From Allium sativum (lineage: Eukaryota > Streptophyta > Magnoliopsida > Asparagales > Amaryllidaceae), in NCBI GenBank assembly GCA_030737875.1, contig CM060922.1:300009456-300073455 (forward strand): a DNA stretch of 64,000 nt. Reading direction: 5' to 3'. Positions 35,040 to 46,060 of the stretch are shown in pieces (the first letter of the stretch is position 1; each line of letters starts with the position of its first letter). The notes beneath the pieces were generated by a model, which saw nothing but the letters and a program-made list of their open reading frames with translations, was not told the origin of the DNA and searched no databases. The position numbers were made by a program, and so were the translations under genes.

Positions 35040-36425
35040 GACTTCCCCCCCTTAAAATAATTTCGTCCTCGAAATTGCTAAGTTAGAAAAATGCTACTAA
35101 CTCTACTAACTAGATTTTAAAATCCTTTTTGTCTACCTCTAAATTTCAGTTTCGACTGGACCTATTTAATTTATTAATTCATTTCCGACCAACTAAAATT
35201 TTCAAAAATTCTGAAAATTTTCTAACACCTTAAATTTTCGAAAAATTTCGCCATACCCTCCTTTGTACGGCTCAATACGTCAAACCACAACTCGCCTCTC
35301 TAGGCCTCCTCCAATCCAAAAGGAAATCAAAATAGCCAAGCGGCTTGCCAATTCGGCTCATAAAATCCAAACTCATATATGATATAAACTTGTACCTTTT
35401 TGTCGGGAATTTAACTCTATCCCTTTCATCTGCTACCACTTCAACATATACCAATGTTATCCATTCCAATTGATCTCCAATCAGTTCATATCCTCAAATC
35501 CAAATCGAATTTCATTCGAACTCTAATATCAAATTCCAAATTATTGACTTATCAATTTGGTTCCATTCTAGATTATCTCTAATCCAATTCAATTTTATTT
35601 AACTCGGTTCCAGTTAAATTTCAATTTATTTTTACCATCTCATTTTATTTAACTTCATTAGTTAAATTTTAATTCCAGAACTTAAGTTCCTGGGTCTTAT
35701 TTCAAATTAATTTGAAATCATAATGCCAATTCAAAACTTTTGAATTTCTAAACAACTTGTTTTCTCAAAACAATTCAAAAACAAAACCTTTGGTAGTAAT
35801 CCGTCACTTAGAACTCGAAAATGAACACAGATGATGTCTAGATTCATCATCAAAATCTATTTTCCAGCTATCGAAGTGAGTTCAATACTATATCATTTTC
35901 AATTTGAAAAACATTTTCAAAATCTCCCAGGAACTTAAAATTTCCTTATTTTAATTCCAAATCTGATTTAAATTCATATTTAATTCAAACTATTTCATAT
36001 ATTACATTCATATGAATTCTGATTGGTCATTTATAACCATTTCACCCTTTTATAATCTTATTCGATTATAATAACAACCAACACAATCAATATACTATAA
36101 TAATTTCAAGATATATATTTCTTCTATAAACAAATATATTTTGGGAAAAATTATTTCATTTACCCTCTTTCAAAACATACCATGCCGGTTCATCGGATTC
36201 GAGTGTTTAGTAACCCTTATCGATACAGTGGATCAAACTGATCGACCAGAATTCACAAGCCACTCAACCAATGAGTCTCCACAATATAAAACCATTTTAT
36301 ATTGAATAACAATTACGCGCTCATATATATACACTCAAACTCAATCTAGGATATTACTAATCCCATCTCTATCGAGTTATGCCACAGAGCCAAGGTAATC
36401 ACTTAACTTAAGCTCTGATACCAAC
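35040..36425 (-). other. Internal region of the subfamily B element (1.39 kb)
   Basis: No recognised protein domain. The minus-strand open frame 35469-35272 contains RVKFPTKRYKFIS and DFMSRIGKPLG, which line up with a degraded reading at 24570-24720 of element A (RIKFVCPTNRYMF and DFMSLLASRL). A common ancestral coding or signal segment is therefore possible. The post-primer stem-loop is at about 36378-36334. The last about 200 bp (TATGGCGAAATTTTTCG onward) is shared with the other members. Confidence 0.55.
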
Positions 36426-38574
36426 TGTAACGGCTGGAAATTTTCGACTCCTCGAGAGTCGAAAATTCCGAGATGTTAGTGAAAGAAAGTAGAGGGTGAG
36501 GAAGAAAAGATAGAACTAATAGAATAGAAGAAGAAGAAGAACTTACATCATCAGAGTAAACACGAATCTCACAGCGGAACGAATAAAATATAACATACTT
36601 TGAAATACAAATCAGTACTCGTATATACATACCATTTCAAAGTACAACACTTAACAACAAAGCGGAATAATAATAGCTATAATCCTGAAGCCTCCTGCTC
36701 CAAGCTCTCCAAGTGTATCTGTAAAATCCCGACTACTTGACTGCCCGTACAAATTTAGGCACCCAAGAGTTTAGGGGAAACAAAACAAAATAAACTCTGG
36801 GTCAGTCATGGGACTGGTGTGAATAAAACTCCAACACTTGGTTAAATAAAGGATATCTTTCTGATATTATAATAATGTCTAAATACAAATAGATATCAAT
36901 CTAGCAGAACGCTTGCATCTCACGTTCCACATACATAGTATACAAATAAAACCGTGAGCGCTTATTGGAGATTGGACTCCTACAGACAAGGCATGGGAAC
37001 ACCTTCCGATCAGTGTACTCTACAGGAGATACACTAGGGTTCAACAAGAACATCTTGCAACCCGGCCACACATGACCGTCCACTCATTTAGCTTTAGTGT
37101 AACGAATATATTATCACCAATGGTTGGGATCAGCAACCATCCTTCCCGATAAGGGACAGCATTGAAATAGATTATAAAGAAGTACAATTGAATATTCTCT
37201 AGATGGTGATAATACACCCTGCTTGGGTATGGCCCAACTAGCCATGCTGCCTAGCCCAACTTCTGTTATTTTTCGGTTGTGAGGTTTTGAGGTCACGTTT
37301 ATCACTTTGACAGATTATTTCTTCAATTACTTTGAATGCCACATCGTCATACCCACCAAATCATTATCGATTTCTCAAGGCATCACAGGTATAAAAGCTA
37401 AGAGAAACGAATTTCTCCGCCACCAACGTAATACGTTTAAAGAGATCAACATATATGATTCGTTAAGAATACTTTGTCATACACTCGTCCATATACGTTG
37501 TCCTGGGACTGAACAAACCGAAGGCACTATTCAGTGAATCCATCCTACCTAGGCTTTTCACAATAGCCGTTGCACTTCACTCCGTCTTCAATTATCTTCA
37601 GCGTACTTGATTCGCAACGCTTATGCTAATACGGAGTGGTTCTTCGGATAATAATCCAACCGGTCTCTCCATATTTACACCGTAAATGTGGTCAAAACTT
37701 TGATAGTCTGTGATTCAACTATCAAATGAAAACATGTCGGTGTACAAACAACGATCTTATTTCCAAATGGAAATTCGATCGATCAATCATTATATACATA
37801 TATATGTTCATATTTCCTTATTTCATATATTTAGAAAATATATGTTATTAATCATTGGAAAACATTTCCATAGCTTATTTACGCATCACTATTATTTCAC
37901 AACTATCAGTCCCGAACGGTAAACCACTAAGAGAACAACTCCTAAGTATAAATCCCGAAGGTCGAAACCAACATTAGATCGTCACTTAGGAAACTGTTCA
38001 ACTTAAACTAATCTCCAGTCAGTTTTTAAATTTGCTTAACTCTATTTCTTAATTCTTATCATTAAAACATTTCAATTTCTATGTTTAGAAAACATATCTG
38101 ACTATATTTGATAAACGTTTCCAAATCTCATTTACGGATTTCCAATGAACGTTGTATAAAACATCGTTTCGCTTAATCCATTTATCGCTTATTCCTTAAC
38201 TTTATTCCTAATCAACCTTTTAGATCGAACCACAACTATTCCTTTGTCAATTCTGAAGTCAATCAAGTTGGGGTATAATTACCTCGCAGACCTTAATCGA
38301 ACAACGTCCTTTACTGTGAAATAGATGAAGCTCATCACTCACTTTTTACAATCATCTGTTTACGCAATTTCTTGGATTCAGGTTACGAATCCACTTCTTA
38401 TATGACAACGCTTGATTATAACTGTAACGTTATAATTCCTACCCTTAAAATATCTAACCTAACTTATAAATTTATTTCCTAACTCGAATAATTTAACAGA
38501 CACCTAATTTCTAAATCAATAACTAAATCTTGATTTAAACCCTGGAAAGTAAATAGTACTTTCCTGAATTCGCT

Positions 38575-39345
38575 ATAATCGAATTCGACGTATAACTCTC
38601 TTTCGAGTAATCTCTATTCGATTAACTCTCCCTTTTTAATAACTTATGTTCGATAAACTCTATTTCGATTAACTCCTATCGAATAACTAATATTCGAATA
38701 ACTCTTCTTGGTTGGCTCTATTTCATTGACTAATTCGAATAACTTAATTGATTAACTCCTTCGAATAACTAATTCGAATAACTTACCTTCGAATAACTGA
38801 TATTCGATTTACTCTAACTCGATTAACTTAATTCTAATCGATTTACTCCATTTTGATTCAACTTAATTCAAATCGATTAACTTAACTCCAATTGATTAAC
38901 TCCTTTCGAATAACTAAATTTGATTAACTCAAATTGAATAACTGATATTCAATTAACTTGATTTGATTTATTCCTTCTCGAATAACTAATATTCGAATAA
39001 CTCTTATTAATTTAACTCTATTCAAATAACTAATTTGAATAACTCTAGCTTGTTTAACTCTATTCGAATAACTAATTTGAATAATTTATATATGTTTAAC
39101 TCTATTCGAATAACTAATTCGAATAACTTATATGTGATTAACTCTATTCGAATAACTAATTCGAATAACTTATATGTGTTTAACTATATTCGAATAACTA
39201 ATTCGAATAACTTATATGTGTTTAACTATATACGAATAACTAATTCGAATAGCTTATATGTGTTTAACTCTATTCGAATAACTAATTCGAATAGCTTATA
39301 TGATTTACTCCTTCGAATAACTATTATTCGAATAATTTATTTGCT
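38575..39345. repeat. TTCGAATAACT-type array in LTR B
   Basis: Degenerate repeats of TCGAATAACTAATTCGAATA with interspersed GTTTAACTCTA. The best-preserved part (about 39055-39300) has units of about 60 bp. The plus-strand frame at 39035-39382 (RITNSNNLYV-type) is only this repeat translated. Confidence 0.8.
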
Positions 39346-39714
39346 TATAAAGATTTCCCTTTTTATAACGTTTATTCATTAAAAGATTTCCTTTAATAAT
39401 GTTTATTCATTTATAAAGATTTACTTTTAGTAACGGTTCTTCACTTTATAAATGTTCCTTTAATAAAGTTTCTCCCCTTCTAAGGATTTCCCTTTAACAG
39501 CGTTTATTTACTTTATCGGTGTTAAAAACAATTTCTACTTCTCTATATAAGTTCAAACTTATATATCCCATTTATAAAACAATAAATATTTTATTTAATT
39601 TATAAAACATTATTTATAAATTAAATCTTCTCACTTTATCTGTTAAAAATAGATTTCCTATTTAATATCTCCTTAAAATCCATATCGTGTTATACTTGTG
39701 TGCGAAGCACGTGT

Positions 39715-40030
39715 TTAAATCTATCCTTGTATAATTCTATTTATTTTCCGAACAAGTGTTCCTTTATTTATTCCCTAAATAAATATTCCTTTATTCCATT
39801 TATTTATAATCTAAATAAATGTTCCTTTATTTATTTACTGAATAAATATTCCTTTATTCCATTTATTTATAATCTAAATAAATGTTCCTTTATTTATTTC
39901 CTAAATAAATATTCCTTTATATTCAAATTCATTTATTTTCTAAAAAATGTTTCTATTTTATTTCATTTATTTTCTAAATAAATGTTTCCTTTTTCATTTG
40001 TTTATTTTCTAATTAAATAAATGTTTTCCT
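39715..40030. repeat. AAATAAATGTTCCTTTATT array in LTR B
   Basis: Repeats of CTAAATAAAT(G/A)TTCCTTTATTTATTT with variable spacing; low complexity and non-coding. Confidence 0.75.
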
Positions 40031-42320
40031 TTTATAAAATCCTATCGATTTTATAAATAAGATTCATTTTCAATATAAACATTGAAAATCCCCTTATCAA
40101 CATTTCGGTATGTTATGGTATTCAATCATATCAAATCACGATGTTCAATATCGTCCAAGCACATATAATCGCCCACAGATTTTATATCACATCATATAAC
40201 AATATATGAAAAACAATAAAATAACTGTTGAGGAATCCAGTCGGATTCCTCCAACCTGTCTCCCTGCATCCACAGATGTTACACAATATGATTATCATCA
40301 CTTTCAGTTCAATATAAATTATTCTGATAGCAGAATCAATATATAAATATTTAACGGTTTATATATATATATATATATAATTTTCACTAACTGACTAGCA
40401 GTTCAATCAATCAACCAACACACAACAATCAATAGATGATTTACAGTTCTAAAAATACATTATAAAAATATAACTGTTCAGAGTTGGTGAGATTTACTCA
40501 CATTGGACTATCATCGTTAAATAACGATAATTGTCGCTTGATTTGATTCTGACAATTTATTTCGCCATAAATTCAAACGAGCTCCAATGGATCTCCAGTC
40601 AGTCCCATTTGGTAGTCATCGTCCATATGATCCCAACGGATCCGAAGTTTCGAAATTCTGATATCGTATGGACCCGATATTAACTTTACAAGTTTAGATA
40701 TAAATAAAATAAAAATAACTTAAATTTAATTAAGTGGACTCAACTTTTCTTTCCCTCCGGCCCATTTCAAATCTGGCCCAAACCCCCTCTCAGCCCAGAC
40801 CCGCGTTCTACCTCTTCCTTCTTCCTGTAACGAAATAAAGACCGACTCCATCTCAAAACGCCATTTCCGATCACCTTGGCCTCCAACCACACCTCGACAA
40901 ACCACCATTCAACAAACCAATGCCACCGTGACACTCCTCTTCTGAATCTCCTTCTTCTCCACCCATCGCTTCTCAACTCGAGCTCGCCCAGCAGAATGCG
41001 TCACAAAACTTCCCAGTGCGGCTCGCGACATCGACCATCACCGGTGGCCACACGACTTCGCCTACCAGTTCGGTTTTCCACTACCAACCCATATATCACC
41101 ATCGATTTGCGGATTAGAGCCTCAAATCCTTTGCGTCTGGAACCCTAGGTCATTGAAACCTAAACTGTATGAACGGCCTTCGACCAACAGATGATCGAGA
41201 TGTGCAAAACTAACATCAATATGAAGCATACATTATGAGGAGAATATTGATATATGTTTTAGGATTTTAGGATTTTTATGTGGATTACTATGATTTTCAA
41301 ATCAATGAAGTTTTCACGTTGAAGCAAGAACTGATGGAGGCGCTCTTTTCTGTTGACTTTGGGAAGGTTTTGTTTTAGGGTTAGAAGAGTAGTGATATTT
41401 ATAGAGGATTTTAAATAATTGAATATTCAATTTAATATTCATTTATATTAAATCATTATTTCTGTTTGTCTTTTAAAAATCCATACGATCACATATAATA
41501 CCCAAAAATCACGAAAACTGACATGTAGCTAGAGTTCGACATTACGAACCCAACGAAACTGGTTTCATCGAATTCCGACTTCGTATGCTCACACAGCGTA
41601 TTTTTAACCGTCGAAATACTGACTGTTTTTCGCTCTAAAAATCCGTACGACCACACAGTGACTCTAAAAATCACGAAACTGGAAATCTAACAATAATTTG
41701 ATGTTGCGGATCCAACAAAATTAGTTTCTCCAATTCCGACTTCGTTTGCAAAAGTGACTATTTTTAAAGCTTTGGATGACCCATTTAAATATATAAATAT
41801 ATTTAAATATAATTAAATTAAATATAAATAAACTTATATTATCGTATATCTCCACATATGATATCGTACATCTCCAGAATACCATATCAGAAATTTACAG
41901 TTTGATATTTCAGATTTTAGATTTATCGATATTCAGTTTATATCGAAAATCATTTTATAACGTATATAAAGCGTCGCAAATTATGAAGGAAATCCACAGC
42001 GACTTTTCTGAAATTTGATTTGGACGTGAATAAAAATCTACACGACGAAATCCCGATTTTTCTCTTCCACTAGAAAGATATACTCCACCAGCTCCACACG
42101 TTTCTTGTTTCACAGAAATCCGGCTTAAAACGAATCATGTATATTCAGTTGAAGTTCGAATCGCCAAATTGCGAACTGCCCCGACGTTTCAGGTTCGTTT
42201 TAATTATAATTATAAATTATAAGTTCGAACATTGTACTTTAAGTTATCGATATCGCCAAATCGATATATAAATAATTAAATAAATTAATTATTCGACAGC
42301 TAACAAAACGCGCCATTACA

Positions 42321-42576
42321 CTAAGGGAAAGCAGTTCAGCAGAAAACTGAGAATTGTTTCAACGATGTGATGTGTCACAACTGCAAGCAGAAGGGACACA
42401 TTGCCAGGTCCTGTAAACAAAAGAGCAACAAGAAACCTCAACATCAGCAAACACAACAGCAGAAAAGGAAACCTCAGCAACAACCACAGCAGCAGCAACA
42501 ACAAGTTCAGCGGAATGAGATGGTGTTGAAGAACCTTTGTTTCAACTGTCACCAGCCGGGACATATGGTGAAAGAC
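42321..42576 (+). pseudogene. Ty3 element Z, gag zinc-knuckle part
   Basis: From 42367 the plus strand reads CHNCKQKGHIARSC, then a Gln/Lys-rich linker, then CFNCHQPGHMVKDC: two intact CCHC knuckles of a Ty3 gag nucleocapsid. The 5' part of gag is missing because LTR B ends at 42320. Chromovirus Y interrupts right after the second knuckle, with target duplication AAGAC, and the reading resumes at 54312. Confidence 0.85.
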
Positions 42577-45500
42577 TGTAACACCCCGAATTTTAGTTAA
42601 TACTAAAATTCACTAATTACAGGATAAATAATCTCAGACATGGGAAGTGGGGGTAACGGGCTGCGTTATTGCGTTCGTCTCGGAAAAATACGCGAAATAG
42701 AGTCCGAGTTTTCGAGAATCGGAGTCCGTATGGCCCGGTTATGGCCCAAAGAAGTTTGCAGAAAATTTAGAGCTAAAAACAGATTTAGAAACTTAAATTC
42801 AGATTTTAAATTAGAACCAGCGGGGCCAGGCGGGAAGATTCCCGCACTAAGCATGTCGACAGGGCTGTCGACAGGCCTGTCGACAGGGGTGTCGACTTGC
42901 CTGTCGACACGGCGTGTCGAACCAGGGTGTTTGGGTGCACCAGATCTGGTTTTCTGGCTAGGGCTAGGCTGGGTTCTAGAGATTTCCTAAATCTAACGGA
43001 CCTAATCTAATTTAGGGTTAATCTAAGGGCCTAAAACACTCTCCTAATCTATAAATACACCCTAAACCTACCTTAATCCATACTAAAAATAGAAATGAAG
43101 GCCTCATGCCGCCAAATTAAATCCTAGAAGGAGTCTCCACTAATCTAAGAAGGAAGTTGCAAGCTAATCCCTCTCAAATCATTCTCTAATCATCACCATC
43201 TTCATATTTAGCAACTAATTCCACTTCATAAGTTGGTTAATTTTGGGTTTGGTGAGTTTCTATCACTTTAACATCAATTGTTAAAGTAAGTAGATTGGGT
43301 GTAATGAGACTTATGGTCTTAGATGCGGATTAGTGAGTTTGAATCACTTGTAATGATATGCTATTCCATGTTTTTCTATGTATATGCATAATTAATAAGT
43401 GAGTTTATGCATGTTTGATAAGTTGGTTTATGCATGCTTAACAAGTTGGTTTATGCATATTTAACAAGTGGATTTATGCATGTTTAATATGTGGGTTTAT
43501 GCATATTTAATAAGTGGATTTATGCATGTTTAACAAAGTGAGTTATGCAAGTTCATATGCAAGTTATGTATATGTTTAAATGCAAGTTTAACATGATTTG
43601 CAAGTTATGAATGCTTATGCAAGTATATGAATGCTTATGCAAGATATGTATATGCTTAAATGCAAGTTTAACATGATATGCAAGTCATGCATGCTTATGC
43701 AAGTATGTGAATGTTTATGCAAGTATGTGAATGCTTATGCAAGTATGTAAATGCTTATGCAAGTATGTGAATGCTTATGCAAGTTATGTGTATGCTTAAA
43801 TGCATGTTTAACATGTTATGCAAGTTATGAGAATGCTTATAGGCAAGTTCAACATGTTATGCAAGATATGTGTATGATAATATGCAAGCTCATATGTCAT
43901 ATGTTATGCAAATCATGTGTGTGATAATATGCAAGTTTGGGTTATATGTAGTTGGGTTAATATATGCTCATATATGCAAGTTGACATCCTCTTAACCCAT
44001 GACAAAGTTGTATGCTAAACCCATGATATTTGTGATGATCTTCCCCTTATTTATGTCATGAAATGAGAACGATTTACGTGGGGAACGATGGGGTTGGTAA
44101 ATATGTTAATAAAAGTATGATTGGGTATGATTAAGCATACCATAAAAATAAATTACCATAAGTGGGAATTTACCTATTGAGTTAGGTCTACCCCATGGGA
44201 ATTTACCTATTGAGTTAGGTCTACCCATGTTATGGAAAACTTGATATTAATTAGGGATAATTAATATGGGGGTGATTAATTAGGTGTAATTAATCGACTA
44301 AGACACGAGGTTGGACTCATTTGTAGTGTAAAACTGCCCGGACCCGACCGGCTTAACCAGTTGCTACAAATGTCAGCCCAATGTGAGAGGTCTTAGCCAT
44401 AAATTAAATACGTGATTAAAGTAAAGACACGAGGTTAGGCTCTGTTATGACGTAAGACTGCCCGGACTCTACCGGCTTAACCAGGCGGTCATAACAGCCA
44501 GTCTAATGTGGGAGGTCTTTATAAGAGATCACGGTCTTAATTAATTAAGAAACACTTAACCATATTAGCATGTAGTGGGACATGAGGGGTTAAGTGGGTG
44601 CCTTGGGTGGCATGTGGAAATTTTGTGGTTGCCTTGGGTGGCATGTGGAATCTAGTGGGTTGCCTTGGGTGGCAATAGAAAATACGATTAGAATACTTAA
44701 CCAAGTGGAAACATGTAATTAAACATGATTAAAGGGTTAAGTGGGATACACTAGATATATGACAATCTTAGATGGGTAGCTTGTGGGGGCCCATTTCAAC
44801 CAATATCCCAAACGTATCTTTGTGGGCTCGACCCATGTCAAGTGACGGGACACGCATATTGGGCTTGATTATAAGAGGCCAAAACGGGTTAGCGGTGGCA
44901 ACGCAAGTCCAACGGGTTTCATATGCGTGTGTGGGCCCGGGCTGGTAGATAAGCCGTTGTTGCATCGGGTAGATATAAAGCCGTGCACCGTTGATAGTAT
45001 TGGGTAGCCACTTTAGGGGAGTGATACACCCCACTGTGGGACCAGCACGGGTATCTACGGTAGGGAGCCGATCGATGGGGAGTAGTGGGTACACCTAATG
45101 AAGATAGGGGCAGACGGCACCTATGTAGGGGTACACAAAACTACTGGGTAAGAATTACTGAGTACACCTAGTGGAGATAGGGGCAGACGGCACCTATGTA
45201 GTGGGCTAGGGGTACATGAAACTACTGGGGAAATTTTCTAAGTCCTTGGAAGGGATCAACCTTTAAGTAGGAATGACTGGTGTGGTGCAGTTAGTAATTA
45301 TCCTTGGGTGGGTAGATGCGTCCTTACGGTTATCTTAGTTTATCCTAAGTCTACCAAGCTGCTTAGTGTAGCCATTCATCCCCAGATATTACCGTAGGTC
45401 AAGATTATGTCTTCTCTGGTTACTTTAATGATGGTATTGTTAAAGTTATAGGACTCACTCAGACTTATGTCTGACCCCATTGCTTTTATCTTTTTCCCAA

Positions 45501-45866
45501 CCCTTAGGTCCTACGGTGGATCCTAGCAGTACTGGAGCTTGATCGGATTGCTGTTCCAGTCTTTAGGAGCTTGGATAGATGTAAAGCTCCAGCTATTCAG
45601 TTATCTTTTCTTTTGTTCTGGCTATTGTATGAGAGAGTGGGATTATGTACTTCTTTATTTTGACGGATATTGTACTTGACTTTTATCGTGGTTTTATGAT
45701 GTAACCAGACATGTTTATTTCCGCTGTTATGAAATGATGTTTTAAAATTTCAAGTACTAATTATATCTTTCTTGTTGTAATTTTTCTGTTCTATATTCAC
45801 TAAAATACTCCACCGATGCTATGGCATTCCCTTAGTGAGTGACCATAGCGGGCGTGGGGTGTTACA
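42577..45866 (+). repeat. 5' LTR of chromovirus Y
   Basis: 3290 bp. It holds a 12-bp-period GTCGAC array (42855-42920), a region of TGCAAG/TATGC repeats (about 43385-43980), a 33-bp tandem duplication containing GGGAATTTACCTATTGAG (44164-44228), two copies of a block starting AGACACGAGGTT (44299 and 44425), three copies of TTGCCTTGGGTGGCA-type units (44600-44675) and two copies of a GGGGCAGACGGCACCTATG unit (45107 and 45180). A TATA-like CTATAAATACACCC lies at about 43050. Confidence 0.93.
42855..42920 (+). repeat. 12-bp array of palindromic GTCGAC in LTR Y1
   Basis: GTCGAC (last unit GTCGAA) recurs at 42855, 42867, 42879, 42891, 42903 and 42915, an exact 12-bp period. Units read roughly GTCGACAGGSCT. 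The partner LTR has seven units (51284 to 51356). Confidence 0.9.
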
Positions 45867-45868
45867 CG

Positions 45869-45880
45869 TGGTATCAGAGC
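45869..45880 (+). other. Primer-binding site of chromovirus Y
   Basis: TGGTATCAGAGC, initiator tRNA-Met type, two bases after the 5' LTR. Confidence 0.92.
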
Positions 45881-46060
45881 AAAGGTTACCGGAACAGATA
45901 AAATTTTTAGAAAACTATTTTTCTAAAACATTTTTGAAAGAGATATTTTCAAAAACATGTCTTTAAAGAGAAAAGTTTTTGAAAGAAAAGCATAATCCCC
46001 AATAGCCATATCTATATCCTTCGAATCTTTCGTTTTGAATCTTTCCTTTTTCGTTTCAGC

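Larger units (their letters stand above)
33031..42320 (-). mobile_element. Long-LTR retrotransposon, subfamily B, with recombined left LTR
   Basis: Minus-strand element: LTR 42320-36426, interior 36425-35040, LTR 35039-33031. Primer site TGGTATCAGAGC is at 36423-36412 and a purine tract (AAGGGGGGGAAG on the minus strand) at about 35052-35041. The interior is 1386 bp without gag or pol. Unequal LTRs (5.9 and 2.0 kb) and no matching target duplication show that the two ends no longer derive from one simple insertion. Confidence 0.75.
36426..42320 (-). repeat. LTR B, 5.9 kb, of the subfamily B element
   Basis: Minus strand from TGTAATGGCGCG at 42320 to CCAGCCGTTACA at 36426. TATA box CTATAAATA lies at 41403-41395, about 0.9 kb in, followed by TCTAACCCTAAAACAAAACC. 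The LTR has a G/C-rich block 40735-41170, AT-rich arrays 39715-40030 and 38575-39345, and a hairpin block 36824-36733. The layout parallels the 6.3 kb LTR at 17594, but most sequence differs, so this is a separate subfamily. Confidence 0.8.

Noticed and set aside
39035..39382. 115-codon plus-strand frame with repeated RITNSNNLYV
   Set aside because: It is a translation of the TTCGAATAACT tandem array. Similar artefacts occur at 20732-20956, 28099-28323, 39700-39981 and 58094-58384.
42855..42920. Possible CRISPR-like array (short regular repeats)
   Set aside because: The 12-bp period has no spacers, the genome is eukaryotic and the array lies in an LTR.
44768..45094. 108-codon minus-strand frame in the chromovirus LTR, repeated at 53235-53534
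   Set aside because: It lies antisense in LTR DNA and contains the tandem repeats of that region; conserved only because the two LTRs are copies.
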